A stretch of 64,000 nucleotides of DNA. It comes from Capsicum annuum. Lineage: Eukaryota > Streptophyta > Magnoliopsida > Solanales > Solanaceae. A model generated the notes under the pieces. The model was not told the origin of the DNA, searched no databases, and saw only the letters and a program-made list of their open reading frames with translations. Of this stretch, positions 46,847 to 58,659 are shown in pieces (positions within the stretch are counted from its first letter, which is position 1; each line of letters begins with the position of its first letter). The translations under genes were made by a program, and so were the position numbers. The stretch spans positions 211,718-275,717 of the forward strand of contig NW_025856392.1 in assembly GCF_002878395.1 (NCBI RefSeq). Reading direction: 5' to 3'.

Positions 46847-48790
46847 GCTTTAAACACATAACAATTAATCTATACTAAAGCAATCTATCTGAAGTATTTA
46901 GTTCTTTCATACACTCACCCCATTGCCAATATTTTTCAAACCGACACATATTAGTCATTCAATATGCCAAAAATATTGGATATAAATATGTCGTTATAAT
47001 AAAGGAAAAGTTGCATGCACCCTAATCTCTATCGTTACAATAAAATATCAGCAGTGCCTTTTGATGCCCTCACTAAAAGAAAATCCAACACACATGCAGT
47101 TTTTATTAGGGACTAGGAAAAATTTACTCACATGCACTAGAATATTTCCATTAGTGCATAAACGAACATAGATATGAACTTAGCTAAATATGGAATTGAT
47201 AGATCTCTCAACCTGTTATTCACCTGCTCAGTTATGTCATCCATATGGGTATGTATATTATCATTACATTTTAGTACCTTTGCTACAACTTCATCCATTA
47301 ATGTCTTCAACTACTTTGCCCAAGCACTCAACTGTTTCTTAATTATTTTTCCTCTACACCACTATCACAAAGTTTTCATGGTTGAGTCGATATTCTGACT
47401 AAGAATATGGCATGGAGTAGTGTTCATAGTCTTAATAGTGTGAGCTGTAGCCTAACTCCGAATGGAGCAGACACACCCTTTGGATTAATAGTAACAATAG
47501 CATGGGGAATACTTGAAGGATTTTCCAAAACTTTTGGAGTAGTTTGAGACTAAGGTCCAATGTAGGAGGCTTGTGGACCCTTAACTTGAACATAGAATCA
47601 TCTTGTGTCTTATTGATGTCATGGTTTTGTATGTATGCAACTATAGCATCAAACTCACTCAAAATAGGTACATTTGCAAGCTTACACAGTTTAGTTACTA
47701 AACAGGGGAACAATAGAGATATAGCAGTTTTGTGCATCTCTGCGTGTAATTCGTTCGTAATTATCTGAACAATATTTATCTTGAACCCCACCATTACATT
47801 TACAACAACGCTTAATCTGAGTTTATCTAGATTAGAATCTCTGCCTATTGGCATTAGTTTTAGCAGTACAACTACCCACCAAAAATTAGCTATAAAGTTT
47901 ATTAAAGACTTGGCCATTATTTCCTTCTTATTCTTCAACCATAATAGTCCACGGCTATCTATCAAAATTCATGCTAACCATGGCAACTGGGTAAAATTAG
48001 ATATAATCTCTTGTTTGAACATAGGGGTGATAGATTGAGGTTCATAGAGTTATCAAAACAAAATCCTATTAATTTTATGATTAAAGATATCCACTAAAAT
48101 CCCTAGAATCAAAACTTTTACCAATAATCTTTTGTCAGAAACCTGTTGTCCTCTATCATTGTTCTTCTCCAGAATTGCTAAGTAGTTTGGATATAATTTT
48201 CAAACTATGGCAGGGTAGTACTCTCCTGGAGGTTTTCTCAACTAACCCAAATAGTACTTGTTGAATCATCATTCAACATTTGGGTGTACAAGAAATTTAG
48301 TAGTGATAATTTGAACTTCATTAGAAAAGGTTCTCTATAAACTTCTTGACGTCGAGCGGTGACCATCTTGATTTTGTTTTTCTTCTCCTTCAATTTCCCA
48401 ACAAAGAGCATCTCTAATACCTAGGGCTTTTTTCAAAGCACTTCACCCTTAACATTTTCAGGGTCAGTTTTTGGGATCTTAATGGCGCCTCAGTATCACC
48501 ATCTTTATTTTGGTTAGAACTTGATCTATCACTTTCTTCTTTTGTGCTACTAGTCTCCTTAATTGAGGATTTATCCTCCTATTTAGACTAGGAGGCATGA
48601 TCATGCTTCTTTTATCTTTGTCTAGTGCTAGTTTGGGGCCTCAGTTTCCTCAACCTTTTTATCAGCTTTATCTCTGAATCACGAGGTTGAGGTATCGCTT
48701 ACTAGCCTTTTTCTTTCTCCACAACTTGTTTTTTAATGTTTTTGAGACATTGTACATATGGAGGGAACCAATTAGTTAATGAATGAGATT
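46847..48790 (-). pseudogene. plant transposon-protein (Transposase_32-like) remnant
   Basis: The only long open part, 47965-47432 on the minus strand (177 residues), contains NFIANFWWVVVLLKLMPIG, then a Val/Ile-rich helix and LLFPCLVTKLCKLANVPI. That combination resembles the family annotated as putative plant transposon protein (Pfam Transposase_32). Downstream sequence to about 47160 suggests a coiled coil with stops. Upstream sequence to about 48790 is Lys/Ser/Glu-rich with stops. The family's biochemical role is not established, and it usually accompanies retroelements. The local frame is intact but the gene is incomplete. The assignment rests on pattern memory and needs a profile search. 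Confidence 0.5.
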
Positions 48791-49815
48791 GAGATAGAAA
48801 AAAAATAAGATATAACTAATAAGCTATTTGTAGTTGACGATAGGAGTTGATACTTTATTAACTCATTCATTAGTACTTTCCAGTATCTCAATCACATTTT
48901 ACGAGTTGTTTAATGGTTCATCACAAAGCTAACAGGATTTAGGTTAGCCGTAAGACCTTAAACAAAATACACTAAATTTATCTTTCTTGTGACAGTTTAA
49001 ATGGTGAATTGTCAAACTTGTGATGATTAGTCACATGAGCCATTATGGATTAAGAGTTACTTTCTTTTCTTGGAACATTTTATTTAGCATTTGATATGTA
49101 TCCATTAAATCAATTAAACTATTTTAGAGTTTTAACCACACCTCCAATCATAAAAATATCACAGATTCATTTGGGTTACTCAAAATTTACTCACTTGGTT
49201 TCACTAAAACTAAAACTAAAACAAAACAAAATATACAATAAGAATGAGAATACCTGAGTAGTCATAACGGAAAAAAGAGCAATTCTTATAATGTGTACAA
49301 TGAGTGTAAGTAATTTAAGAATGGAGGGGTGTGGGAGATTGAGTGTTAGTCATGCTTAAGTTGTTGAATGAAGTAAATAAGTAGTAAAGAGGAGTGAATA
49401 ATAGAGTTAATGGACTAAAAACATGGTTGATGGAGGGTTATGAGGATTTTTTTAGAGTAATGAGGCGTTATTAAGTAGACAAGAATATTTAGGAGAATCT
49501 TGTGGTTTGAATCGGTCCCATTAACCTCCCAAATAAAAAAAAGGGTGTCACATAAATGAAATCCATAAAGAGAATTTTAAAAGGAAACTCTATCCTTGAC
49601 CTACAAGTTGTGGAACCTTGGTAATGAATGAAAATACACAATGTTGAACTCTCTTGGATCTTTTCTTTAGTCCCCTTCTTTAAAGAACATTCATCCTTTT
49701 TGGTAAAGCCTCACATGCACAACTTTGGTCTATCAAGTGGATTGTAAGTTTCCAAGAAAGACTTTTCATCATAGGAATGGATACCAATAACCTCATTAAA
49801 ACTTTTCTTGTCATG
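48791..49815. other. stretch without a recognised gene
   Basis: AT-rich sequence between two minus-strand coding remnants. There are no long frames, no LTR boundary and no tandem repeat that I could see. Confidence 0.35.
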
Positions 49816-51886
49816 TTAACCAAGAACTAAGTCGAGTGTATAGAAATCACCACATTTAAATAGGTCATTGAGGTCAAATGGGAGAAGTAGCCAAGAAAAT
49901 GGGTCAAGGCTATACTCTCTTTGCCCAAAGGTGCCATCTTCATAATTAGACTTACCCTTTATATGACCATTGAATATTTCATAAGCAAAGAGGGGGCAGA
50001 GAAAGGTATCAGTCAATTTAACTTCAATTAAGGTTTCCTCATACATATACTCACTAATAAATTAAAAATCATCACCATGAGTATTCTCAACAATAGGGGC
50101 ACAAAAAGTAGAAAAGTAAGTGATTCCCTAACTATTAACACCTTTTCTATCAAGAAAGGAATCCTCAAGTAGGCACATACCACTACTAAAATCAAAAGGA
50201 TCATTACTCAAGTCACCCCAACAATCAAGAAATTCATCCTCATACTTCTCACATAGGATAAGATAACATAGAAGGGATAACAAACAAAACCATTTTCATA
50301 CGAACAATAAGTAGTTAGGTTTCTCAAATAGTCAAATAAGTCAAAGTTATTATCACCCAATTGATCATTCTTTTACAAAAGTAAAAGATAAATATCAAGA
50401 ATTGGATAGTTAGCATACTCTTCACTCAATCCTATATTACTAATAGATTTTAAGAAATAGAATAACATCTGAATATTAAGAATACCATCTTTCCTTTTAA
50501 AAATATCACTTTGAACATCACTAAGTGTCATGCAATTAGTGATATTACTATTTTCACACAAGAGATATTTGTTTGAGTGAGGATTACTACTCAAAGGTAA
50601 AGTGTTTAAGCATGCAAGTTCACCCTCAAAAAGATACATGCCATGGTTTTCAACTTTTTAATCACATGATCAACTCTATCAAAACCATCATACACTTGAA
50701 ACTCATTAAGAATACTACACATATGCTTAAGTAGTGGACTATATTCACAAGTAAGTTTATTAGTAAACAAACCTTAACTAGTTGTTGGCAACTAAAATGC
50801 AAACATACGCTCACCTTAGTTTTCAAAAGGGTTAACAAGTGTGTGACTACTCTCATCACTTGGCAATAGGACCTCATTCATGCTACAAGTTCTAGCACTG
50901 AGTGGACACATATCAATTTTACTAGAAGAATTAATTTGGTCATCAATTAGCTTAAATAGTGCTTGCATACTAATAACAAGAACTTGATCATCATGCAACT
51001 TAGCAATACTAATAGTATCACAAAGGGAAGGATCATGCAAATTCTCTTTTGACAAACCACCAGCTACACTCGATTTGCTACGAGCCACATCACAACATTC
51101 TATGTTTATAGAACTGTAAGATATAACATGGTCACCTTGTTGCTCATAAGAAGCATGGTCTTCCCCTTGGTTTATAATATGGGCACTTACTTTCTCCTTT
51201 GAGAAGATCTCATCATAAGGGATTTTGTCAATGTTAAACCCTTGAGACATCTCTTTATCACCCTTCCCAGAGTTAGAGTTTGTAGAAAAGATCTTCATAA
51301 TATCATAAAGAATGTGTTCTTAAGGAACTCTTATTAGATCCTCCATTGGAAGTATATATTTTTGAACCTGCACAAGAGAAAGGTTAATACAAGGTAAAAT
51401 GCTAGTATCACGGTTAGTGGGTAACAAGGGATTTGTCTTGACAGGACCCACAAGTAAGTTTTCCTTATTCATACCTTTCAAGAAACCACTTGGCTCATAA
51501 ATCTTAGTCAACTCATCTTTACTTTGATCCTTGTTATTCTTTCCTTGTTTAAGGGATAGTTCCCTTTCCCTCTTCTCCATGTCCTCCTTTTTCTTTACAT
51601 CATGGAATTCTCTCATGATCCTAAAGTCCCTTCTTTCTTGATCACCATCTCCTCTTAAGATCATCAAGTTTGGATTATGGATTTGGGCATCATGAATTTT
51701 TTCTATGGAGTTTAAGGACTTCTCTATGCTAGTCATGGTACCTTCCATGATTGTTAGGCTACCTTCTATGAAAGTTAAATGACCTTTAATACTTCCCAAT
51801 GTTCAGTTTATGCCCTCAATCTTTACATATATAGCTTTCACTATATTTTTACCCATTGTATTTTGAGTATCTTGATCTATATCCAT
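49816..51886 (-). pseudogene. unrecognised multi-ORF coding remnant, minus strand
   Basis: Four minus-strand open segments lie in order: 51799-51320 (159 residues), 51298-50816 (160), 50639-50373 (88) and 50046-49816 (76). The reading can be extended upstream to an ATG at 51886 (MDIDQDTQNTMGKN) with a stop near 51804. The first segment has regular Ser/Thr-Ile/Met repeats (SLTIMEG, TMTSIEKS, LNSIEK) that predict a coiled coil, then a charged Glu/Arg/Lys tract. The second is acidic and Ser-rich. The last contains VKLTDTFLCPLFAYEIF and DPFSWLLLPFDLNDL, a compact hydrophobic domain. I recognise no enzyme motif. Collinearity and matching orientation suggest one decayed gene of about 690 codons, perhaps a retroelement accessory or gag-like ORF. 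Confidence 0.45.
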
Positions 51887-53771
51887 TGTACATAAAATTA
51901 AGCACTCAAAAAAGACAACAACAATGTTAGTGTTATCAAAACAAAATCTCACAATAAATTTTTTTTACACACTTTTGATTACCTCACAATTGGATAGGCT
52001 AATATTGAAAATTGGTTATACTTCGGTAGTTCATAAGGTGTTAATTGCTACTTATGGCAAGAATGAATTTTTGTTTGAAACAACTACATTAAAATATGTA
52101 CAAAATTGAGTCAAGAAACTGTGAAGAATTAAAAACTTGAAAAGCTCAAAAGAAATTGGATGATGGAAGAATTTAGACTCAAGAATTAATCAATCAAGTT
52201 AGTAGATGAATTACTGGCTTTTGAGTAGTTTAAGAATCAAAGAAGCAATTCTAGAATTATTAAATGAAACTAAATGTACCTAACCTAAGCAAACTGGAGA
52301 TAAGAAGCATTGAAATATGGTTTTGGATTCACCAAAACTACTTCGTTGCACCCCAACACATGTCAAACGCTAAGGTGGCTATTTTGACCTGCTTGAGCAG
52401 GTCCAGTGCATCTTAGGGGAAGACCAAGAGCATAAGGCACTGGTTTGACCTTTCTTTAACCTGATGCATCATCTCGAACATACTGCAAATGAAGTTTCAA
52501 AGAAAATCATACACAAATTTGCTAAGCAACTTTTTTAGTTGGCGGTTTATACTTGTTGTGGTTGATTTTTTATTCTCAACTCTTGGAATATTCTGGTAAA
52601 CTTGGAAGATGCTTTAGTACGAACAATTTTTAACTCTTTTTCCATCTCTTTAAAGGATCAAACACAACCTTTTTTCTCAAAATTTAGTTTAAACATAACA
52701 ATTTCTCTAAGAACACCATGACCACAAACTTATCAAACTTCTTCAACTTAGCTCGGAATGATTTGAAGTTTTGCATCTAGGAACTTTTCAACCATTTAAA
52801 CTCATTCCAAAAATCATTTATTCCAAATTACCCAACAAAAAATCATATCTTGCAACGTACATTAAATTTCTTCAACACAAGATTTCAACAATTATAAAAT
52901 ACTCAATATTGCTTTAATTTAGCTCAAATTCAATTTTAAAACTCCTATAGTGTTAGAGAAAAATAATCTAACACTAGTAAAATAAGAAGACAATATAGTC
53001 AAAGACTTAAATTTTGACCTGACCCTAAAATGTGAATTGTAAAATTGTTTAATTTATTGTCGATTTTTCAAGATGACAAGACCCAAGATTGATTATGTGG
53101 AAATAAAATCAAGATCGAATCTGATCCTAAATTATAGAGAAAAATAGATGGAAACTAGAAACCAAGGCCAAAAACTAAAGAACCAATGAAATTGAAATAC
53201 AAAAATAAAATTAAGAACTAAAGAGTATAATAAATTCTAAAACCCCTAATTCATATATCAACAGCACCAACCTCTAACGTTCACTGCAAGGAAATTGAAA
53301 GGCCCTTAAAACAAAATATTTAAACAAGATCCATCAAAAGTTTTTCCAAGCTCTAAATCACTATTTTAAAGGTTTTCATACATTCACCATCAAAAACAAA
53401 CTTAGTCAAAAAATGACCAATCCAAATCTATTTATAGTCATAAGGTTAACTTATTAAAATAGGCTCAAAAGTAGACCATGAATCAAATGACAAAAATATC
53501 CACATTTAATGAACTATTTTTGGGAGACAAAATAGCCACATTTAGTGGATTTACGTGATAATCTAGCAAGTGTATATCTAAGTTCTATGTTATCCATCAT
53601 ACATAAAATTGCTCTAACTTATGGTAAAAAGGGTCCTCCAATAGAGTCCTTGTGTCCTTACGTTAATTATAGATTTGACCTCAATAAGTTGGTATTGAAT
53701 TATATGTTTGCAAGTCTTGATGTCATTTTGAGTTGTATCACCTAGAAATGATATTTATCTAATGATTCAAC
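51887..53771. other. stretch without a recognised gene
   Basis: This is upstream of the unrecognised minus-strand gene. It is AT-rich with short random frames only. It may hold the promoter side or LTR of that element, but I could not define a boundary. Confidence 0.35.
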
Positions 53772-54460
53772 AATCCTAGATATAGGGATTTTTCCACTCA
53801 TAGTAATGAAAGAGATGAAAGAAATAGATTTCATAATGTAAAAATAAAATCTTACACGAAGATATTTCTTCTAGAAACCCTCTAAAAAGCCACAAAATAG
53901 CATTTTCAAACCCACATAAGTGCTTCTCTAGAGAGAATACGATGTAAAAATATCCTCAGTCTCAAAAGAATCATATTCCAAATTTTACACTAGGAATTTA
54001 TAGGAACAAAAATCATTTCATCTAAAATTTAAATTCAGAGGACATTTCACTGTTCATGTCTCAACTGATGGCTCATCGAATTCATGGTGGTTCATCACTC
54101 AAACCATCACTAGGCTCTAGTTAACCTTTATTTTACTTTTACCTAATGAAAGAGATAATGGTCTATAAGACTCTTGGTGGAGTATCACATTGTTCTATCA
54201 CCAAAATGGTAAACAGAATCAATCTTTTAATGTCTGATGGTTTACTTGGAAGTTTAGCGGCCCTTGAAAAAATGTTAGACTAAGCTCTCACATCATGTAA
54301 TTCTTCAATCGGTCCTATTTAAATCTGATGGATAATGTGGTGGTCCATAACTCTCATGACAATTCATAATATTAACTGCCACTTAGAATCTCTTATCCTA
54401 GTTTTACACTTTTTGGTCCTCGGGTAATTTTCATGCAACTAAACACTAAAGGCATCAAAA
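53772..54460. repeat. dispersed repeat copy B (uninterrupted)
   Basis: It aligns with both 40795-40966 and 43391-43790, the two flanks of the LINE, and so represents the arrangement without the LINE. About 120 bases (53942-54061) present here are missing at the LINE site. Confidence 0.7.
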
Positions 54461-55112
54461 TTATCAAACCTTAGTTAGAAGCTTAAAATGTTTTTTATTA
54501 GATGGAATATGAGTATACTTGTATTGAATTATTTTTCAAGTATTAGCAATAGTGTGCATGCATACTTTGTTTACTTTATAGGTTCACATCGCTATATCTA
54601 TGTTTTGAGTTGGAGCATTAATCGTGAGATATACTTAATGGTATTACTTATGATACTAATCAAATTAGGAAAGAAAACGTTTAGATGAATAAGACTAATG
54701 TTATCACTAACTTGGAAAAAGTGTAATTAAAGGATTCTTGTTGGATAAGAAAAAAATATTTAGACATTTACTCCTTGCGATTTGTTACTTCATTGGTGAT
54801 TTTCTTTTCTTGCATTGAAATATCTATGGTGTTGAAAGAACACTCAAATATATTTGATGGATTTCATCTTATAAGGAATTTTTTAAGTTCAAAATTTAGT
54901 TATGGGCTTGATTTAGAATTTTAAAGTCTTGACCGTATAGTTCATTAGTAACTTATATAGAGCCAAATGGTGACTATCTCAAGATTTAATTTGTTCTTTA
55001 GGCATCCATCACTAAGATATAGTGTTTATTGCACTTTTTCTACGGGTTGATTATCCCTGATATCATAGTTTTCTCATATTTATTTAATAGATCCTAAGCT
55101 CGGTTCAGTTGA
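54461..55112. other. stretch without a recognised gene
   Basis: An AT-rich junction between the dispersed repeat and the LTR of element 3. An ORF of 66 residues at 54488-54688 has no recognisable motif. Confidence 0.35.
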
Positions 55113-57328
55113 TGTTACATACTTAAGGGTTCCAAGACTTGAATTTTTCACTAAGTGGTAAGTACTTAGTCATTCTCAAGACCCCTAACATTTGATGATT
55201 TTATTTTGACCTTCCCGACCTTGAGATGCTGATTTTTGAGTTGATTCATGTTTAGGGTTGTTAAAAGTATGTCTCGAGGGAGTTTCAAGATTTTTAAATA
55301 GGCTTAGAGGCATGTTTGGGAAACAAAAATAGTTCACCCACTGAGATAGGCCCATACTGCAAGGGCTAGTCCACATGGATAGGGCCTATATTATCAGGGT
55401 TAGTCCGCTAGGACAGGGCCCCACATTGCGGGGTTATGTATTTTCAGCTTTATTATTTAATAGACCAAGGGGTAGTTTGGTCTTTTTCCCTAAACCCAAC
55501 TTGTTATTAACATAATTTGGTACTTCTAAAGGGCATTATTTTCCCCTTTCACTACAAATTCCTTTCAAGAAAACCTCATTTTTCCCAAAGAACAAACTCA
55601 TACTTTTTCCCCAAGAAATAGAGAGTTCATATCCAATCTAAGTAATCTTAAAGAATTTAATTATTAAGGTATGTGGGTTGTTTATCCATGGGACCCTTTC
55701 ACCCATGGAGCCTAAGAACCTTTCTTTGATTAAACGTATGAGTTTTTCCTTATTACGTTAATGCATATGTTCAAGATGAGTTTTAGTTCATATTTTTCCT
55801 TAGTGTTTTGACTCAATTCATGTCCTAGTATAATTCTATGGAATGTTAGGTTATCTCATATTGCATGTTTCGATTTTACCATGTTGTATTAAATTGAATT
55901 TAATGTCACAATATCGAATTGTCAAGTTAGTCATGAAGTCATGTTGTTTTCCCATATTTCAAGACATCCCCATGTTAAAATTCGTGTTTCTCACTTAATT
56001 GGTGAAATGTTATGTTTTTGGGTTTTTGAATCATGACTCCCTACTACAGCTTTAAGCATTAATATTATGTTTATTGATTATTCAATGATGGATATAGATA
56101 AACACTCGATACCTATGCGTTTACTTACATTTCAGATATTTCATGTAATGATTTCAGTTAAAGCATGAATTTTACCATTTATTTAGTTGTTATGACTATG
56201 ATGAGCAATGTCAGTTGTTCTATTTAGTTGAGTTTAGTTCAGTTTAGTACTAGTGTCAGTCTAGTTGGGTGTAGAATTTTGCACCTAGAGAACCCAAGGG
56301 TAGGGGCTAACCTTCCAGTATAGGGTGTGGCCCTTAGTTGTAATCTCTGAGTTACAGAACTGCATAGCTAGTGTAGGTTTGAGATTTTTACCTGCCAGTT
56401 GAAGGTTGACATATATCTCATTAGAGCACTGGAAAGTAAAGAGTGACTCCTTAGTCTTCTGAGACACCATTTTAGTGGATCCACATAGCCAATGTTAGTA
56501 CCGGTGGACCGGTACTAATATCCTTATAACTGAGGTTATAGGTTAGACCCCGATTAGTTTAGATTGGGGCATATCGGTTATATGATACCTCCTATAATTT
56601 CAGTTAGTATCTTAGTGTATCTCAAATCAGGTTCGCTTGACCAAGCATGCAGATTGTCAGTTATATAGTTATACAGATTTCAGCCTTATAGCTTAAAGAT
56701 TACTCCACAATTATGTATATGCTTGGTCTTGCATTATCAGATATTACATGTTCATATATTCATGCTCAGTTATCTCATATAGTTATATTAGTCCTCATCT
56801 CTTATACCAGTATATTCAAAGTACTAAGTCCATATTTTTCTTTGTGCTATATTGTTCTATAACAAATATTTGGATGCTTAATTTCTCGATCGTTCATCGA
56901 AAACTCCACATTACTCAGTAGCCCTAGTAGTGAGTTCTCATCCATTGAGGACACAATTTATTTATCCTAGTTATTTTGGTATTTCTTTATGTTCTATCAG
57001 TCGGAGTTAGTTAGGGACTTTTTCCATCAACTCCTCATGATAATTAGATGTTTTTAGACAATCAATTAGATAGTTAGTCAGTCCTTTCAGTTTATTAGTT
57101 GCTTCAAAGAGATAATTTACTTTTTTGTATTAGATTCAATACAGTAAATATGCTATCAACATGTATTTAAGTATTTAGATTTTGGTATCTTACAAGTTTA
57201 TCCTTTTATAATATTGTATTACTATTTTATTCAGTGCTCATAATAGGTACCAGGTCATGTTTTAGCTTGTGGAACCTAGTGACCATAAGAACCATTGTCT
57301 CAACTAGGTGGTAACCTCAAATTATGAA
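55113..57328 (+). repeat. 5' LTR of element 3
   Basis: It starts near TGTTACATACTT and ends shortly before the primer site. It contains a word cluster of AGGGCC/TAGTCC types at 55325-55437, a leader with AAGAACAAAC, and a perfect donor AAG|GTATGT at 55666-55674. It shares blocks with the LTRs at 23089 and 43922. Confidence 0.7.
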
Positions 57329-57334
57329 AAAACA

Positions 57335-57346
57335 TGGTATTCAAGC
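57335..57346 (+). other. primer-binding site of element 3, mutated
   Basis: TGGTATTCAAGC is a degraded form of TGGTATCAGAGC at the expected distance after the LTR. Confidence 0.6.
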
Positions 57347-57551
57347 TTGAGGTTTTAAAGTATCCTAGGGAGTCTAAAAGCTACATTGAATAGAGTTTTG
57401 TACATGGGTGTGAAGTGTGCCACACTTATGGACAAGAAGCTACAAGTCATTTTAGGAAAATGTCCCTTCTTTCGGTGTTTAGGTCGTACGAAAAAGTATG
57501 ATATCTATTTAATTCCTATTTATAATTTCTCCTTCATTCCTTTTTCAGGCA

Positions 57552-58659
57552 ATGCCTCCCAGAAGGAACAATGGAAGAGTGAACGGGGATCAGCCTTCAC
57601 CACCACCTTTTTAGGAAAATCCCTTAAATGAGCATGTCTCTCACACTCAAAACAGGGCCACTTTCATGACATTAGCACATTCATTAGCTGCTCAGAAAAA
57701 CTAGTAGGCTATTGCTTCAACCAATACAGTGGAAAAAATAGCTACAGTTAAGAAATATCAGTTTGAGTAAGAAAGCACAGTTGGTTGCATATCAGTTATA
57801 AAATGTAGCTCACAATTAGTTTAAGTAGTGGAAGGCAGATCGAGGTGTTAATGCAGGGCTTATAGAGTGGAAGGAGTTCGCAATGACTTTCTTAGACAGG
57901 TTCTTTCAACTAGAGTTAAGGAAAGCTAAGGTTCAGGAGTTCATCAACTTCAAGTAGGGTAGAATGAGTTTAAAGGGGTACTGACTTTAGTTTACTCAGT
58001 TGACAAGTTATGCTCCTACTATGGTGGTAGACAATAGGTGTAGAATGAGAAATTTGTATCTAGCGCAGCTGATAGTGTGGTTAAGAAGTTTAGGACCACC
58101 TTGTATATTAAGGAGATGGAACTATCTATACTCATGGTTCATGATCAATAGATTGAGGAGGAGAAGCGTATGTAGAAAGAGTGAGAATAAAAGTGCAAGG
58201 ATAGGTAGTTTTAACTATTCTCAGCCAAGGTTAAAAGGTGATAACCCTTCTTATTTCCATCAGAAATTTTTAACTCCAACTCCATCTTCAACTAGTGGGC
58301 CAGTGCCTAAGTTTAGAGAAGATAGTCGGGATAGAGGGCCAAACTTTATGTCCCAGGGTAGTGTAAATAGTGGTCGTACTAATCATCTTTACAAGAAATA
58401 TGGTCAGAATCATCAGGGTGAGTGTAAGGCTTGTAGTGATGTGTGTTTTGGATATGGAAATCCAGGCCACAAGGTCGGGTATTACATAGAAGCTGGTCAT
58501 CAAGGTCATTCCAACCGTCCTTTAGCTCTAGTTAGTTGCCTACCTCAGGAGGGTACCGCCTCCAGTGCAACCAGTGAACGATGCCAAAATAGATTGTATT
58601 CTCTCAAGAATTTGCATGATCAGGAAAGTTCTCCTGATGTAGTTACAGGTGTGTTATAG
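57552..58659 (+). pseudogene. gag of element 3, degenerate
   Basis: The ATG at 57552 begins MPPRRNNGRVNGDQP and lies three bases after TTCCTTTTTCAG, a strong 3' splice site. A stop follows after 18 codons. The C-terminal part is open at 58000-58659, but in its first half it is read out of the ancestral frame. It includes KKYGQNHQGECKACSD and a knuckle CFGYGNPGHKVGYY at 58444-58485, where the second and last Cys are Tyr. A stop at 57956 interrupts the capsid core. Gag of the chromovirus type is certain from the start sequence and knuckle, and it is not functional. Confidence 0.7.

Noticed and set aside
50373..51298. Host gene with introns at 49816-51886
   Set aside because: I could not find consistent splice sites joining the open segments, and the repeat context makes a decayed element more likely. 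It was kept only as an unrecognised pseudogene.
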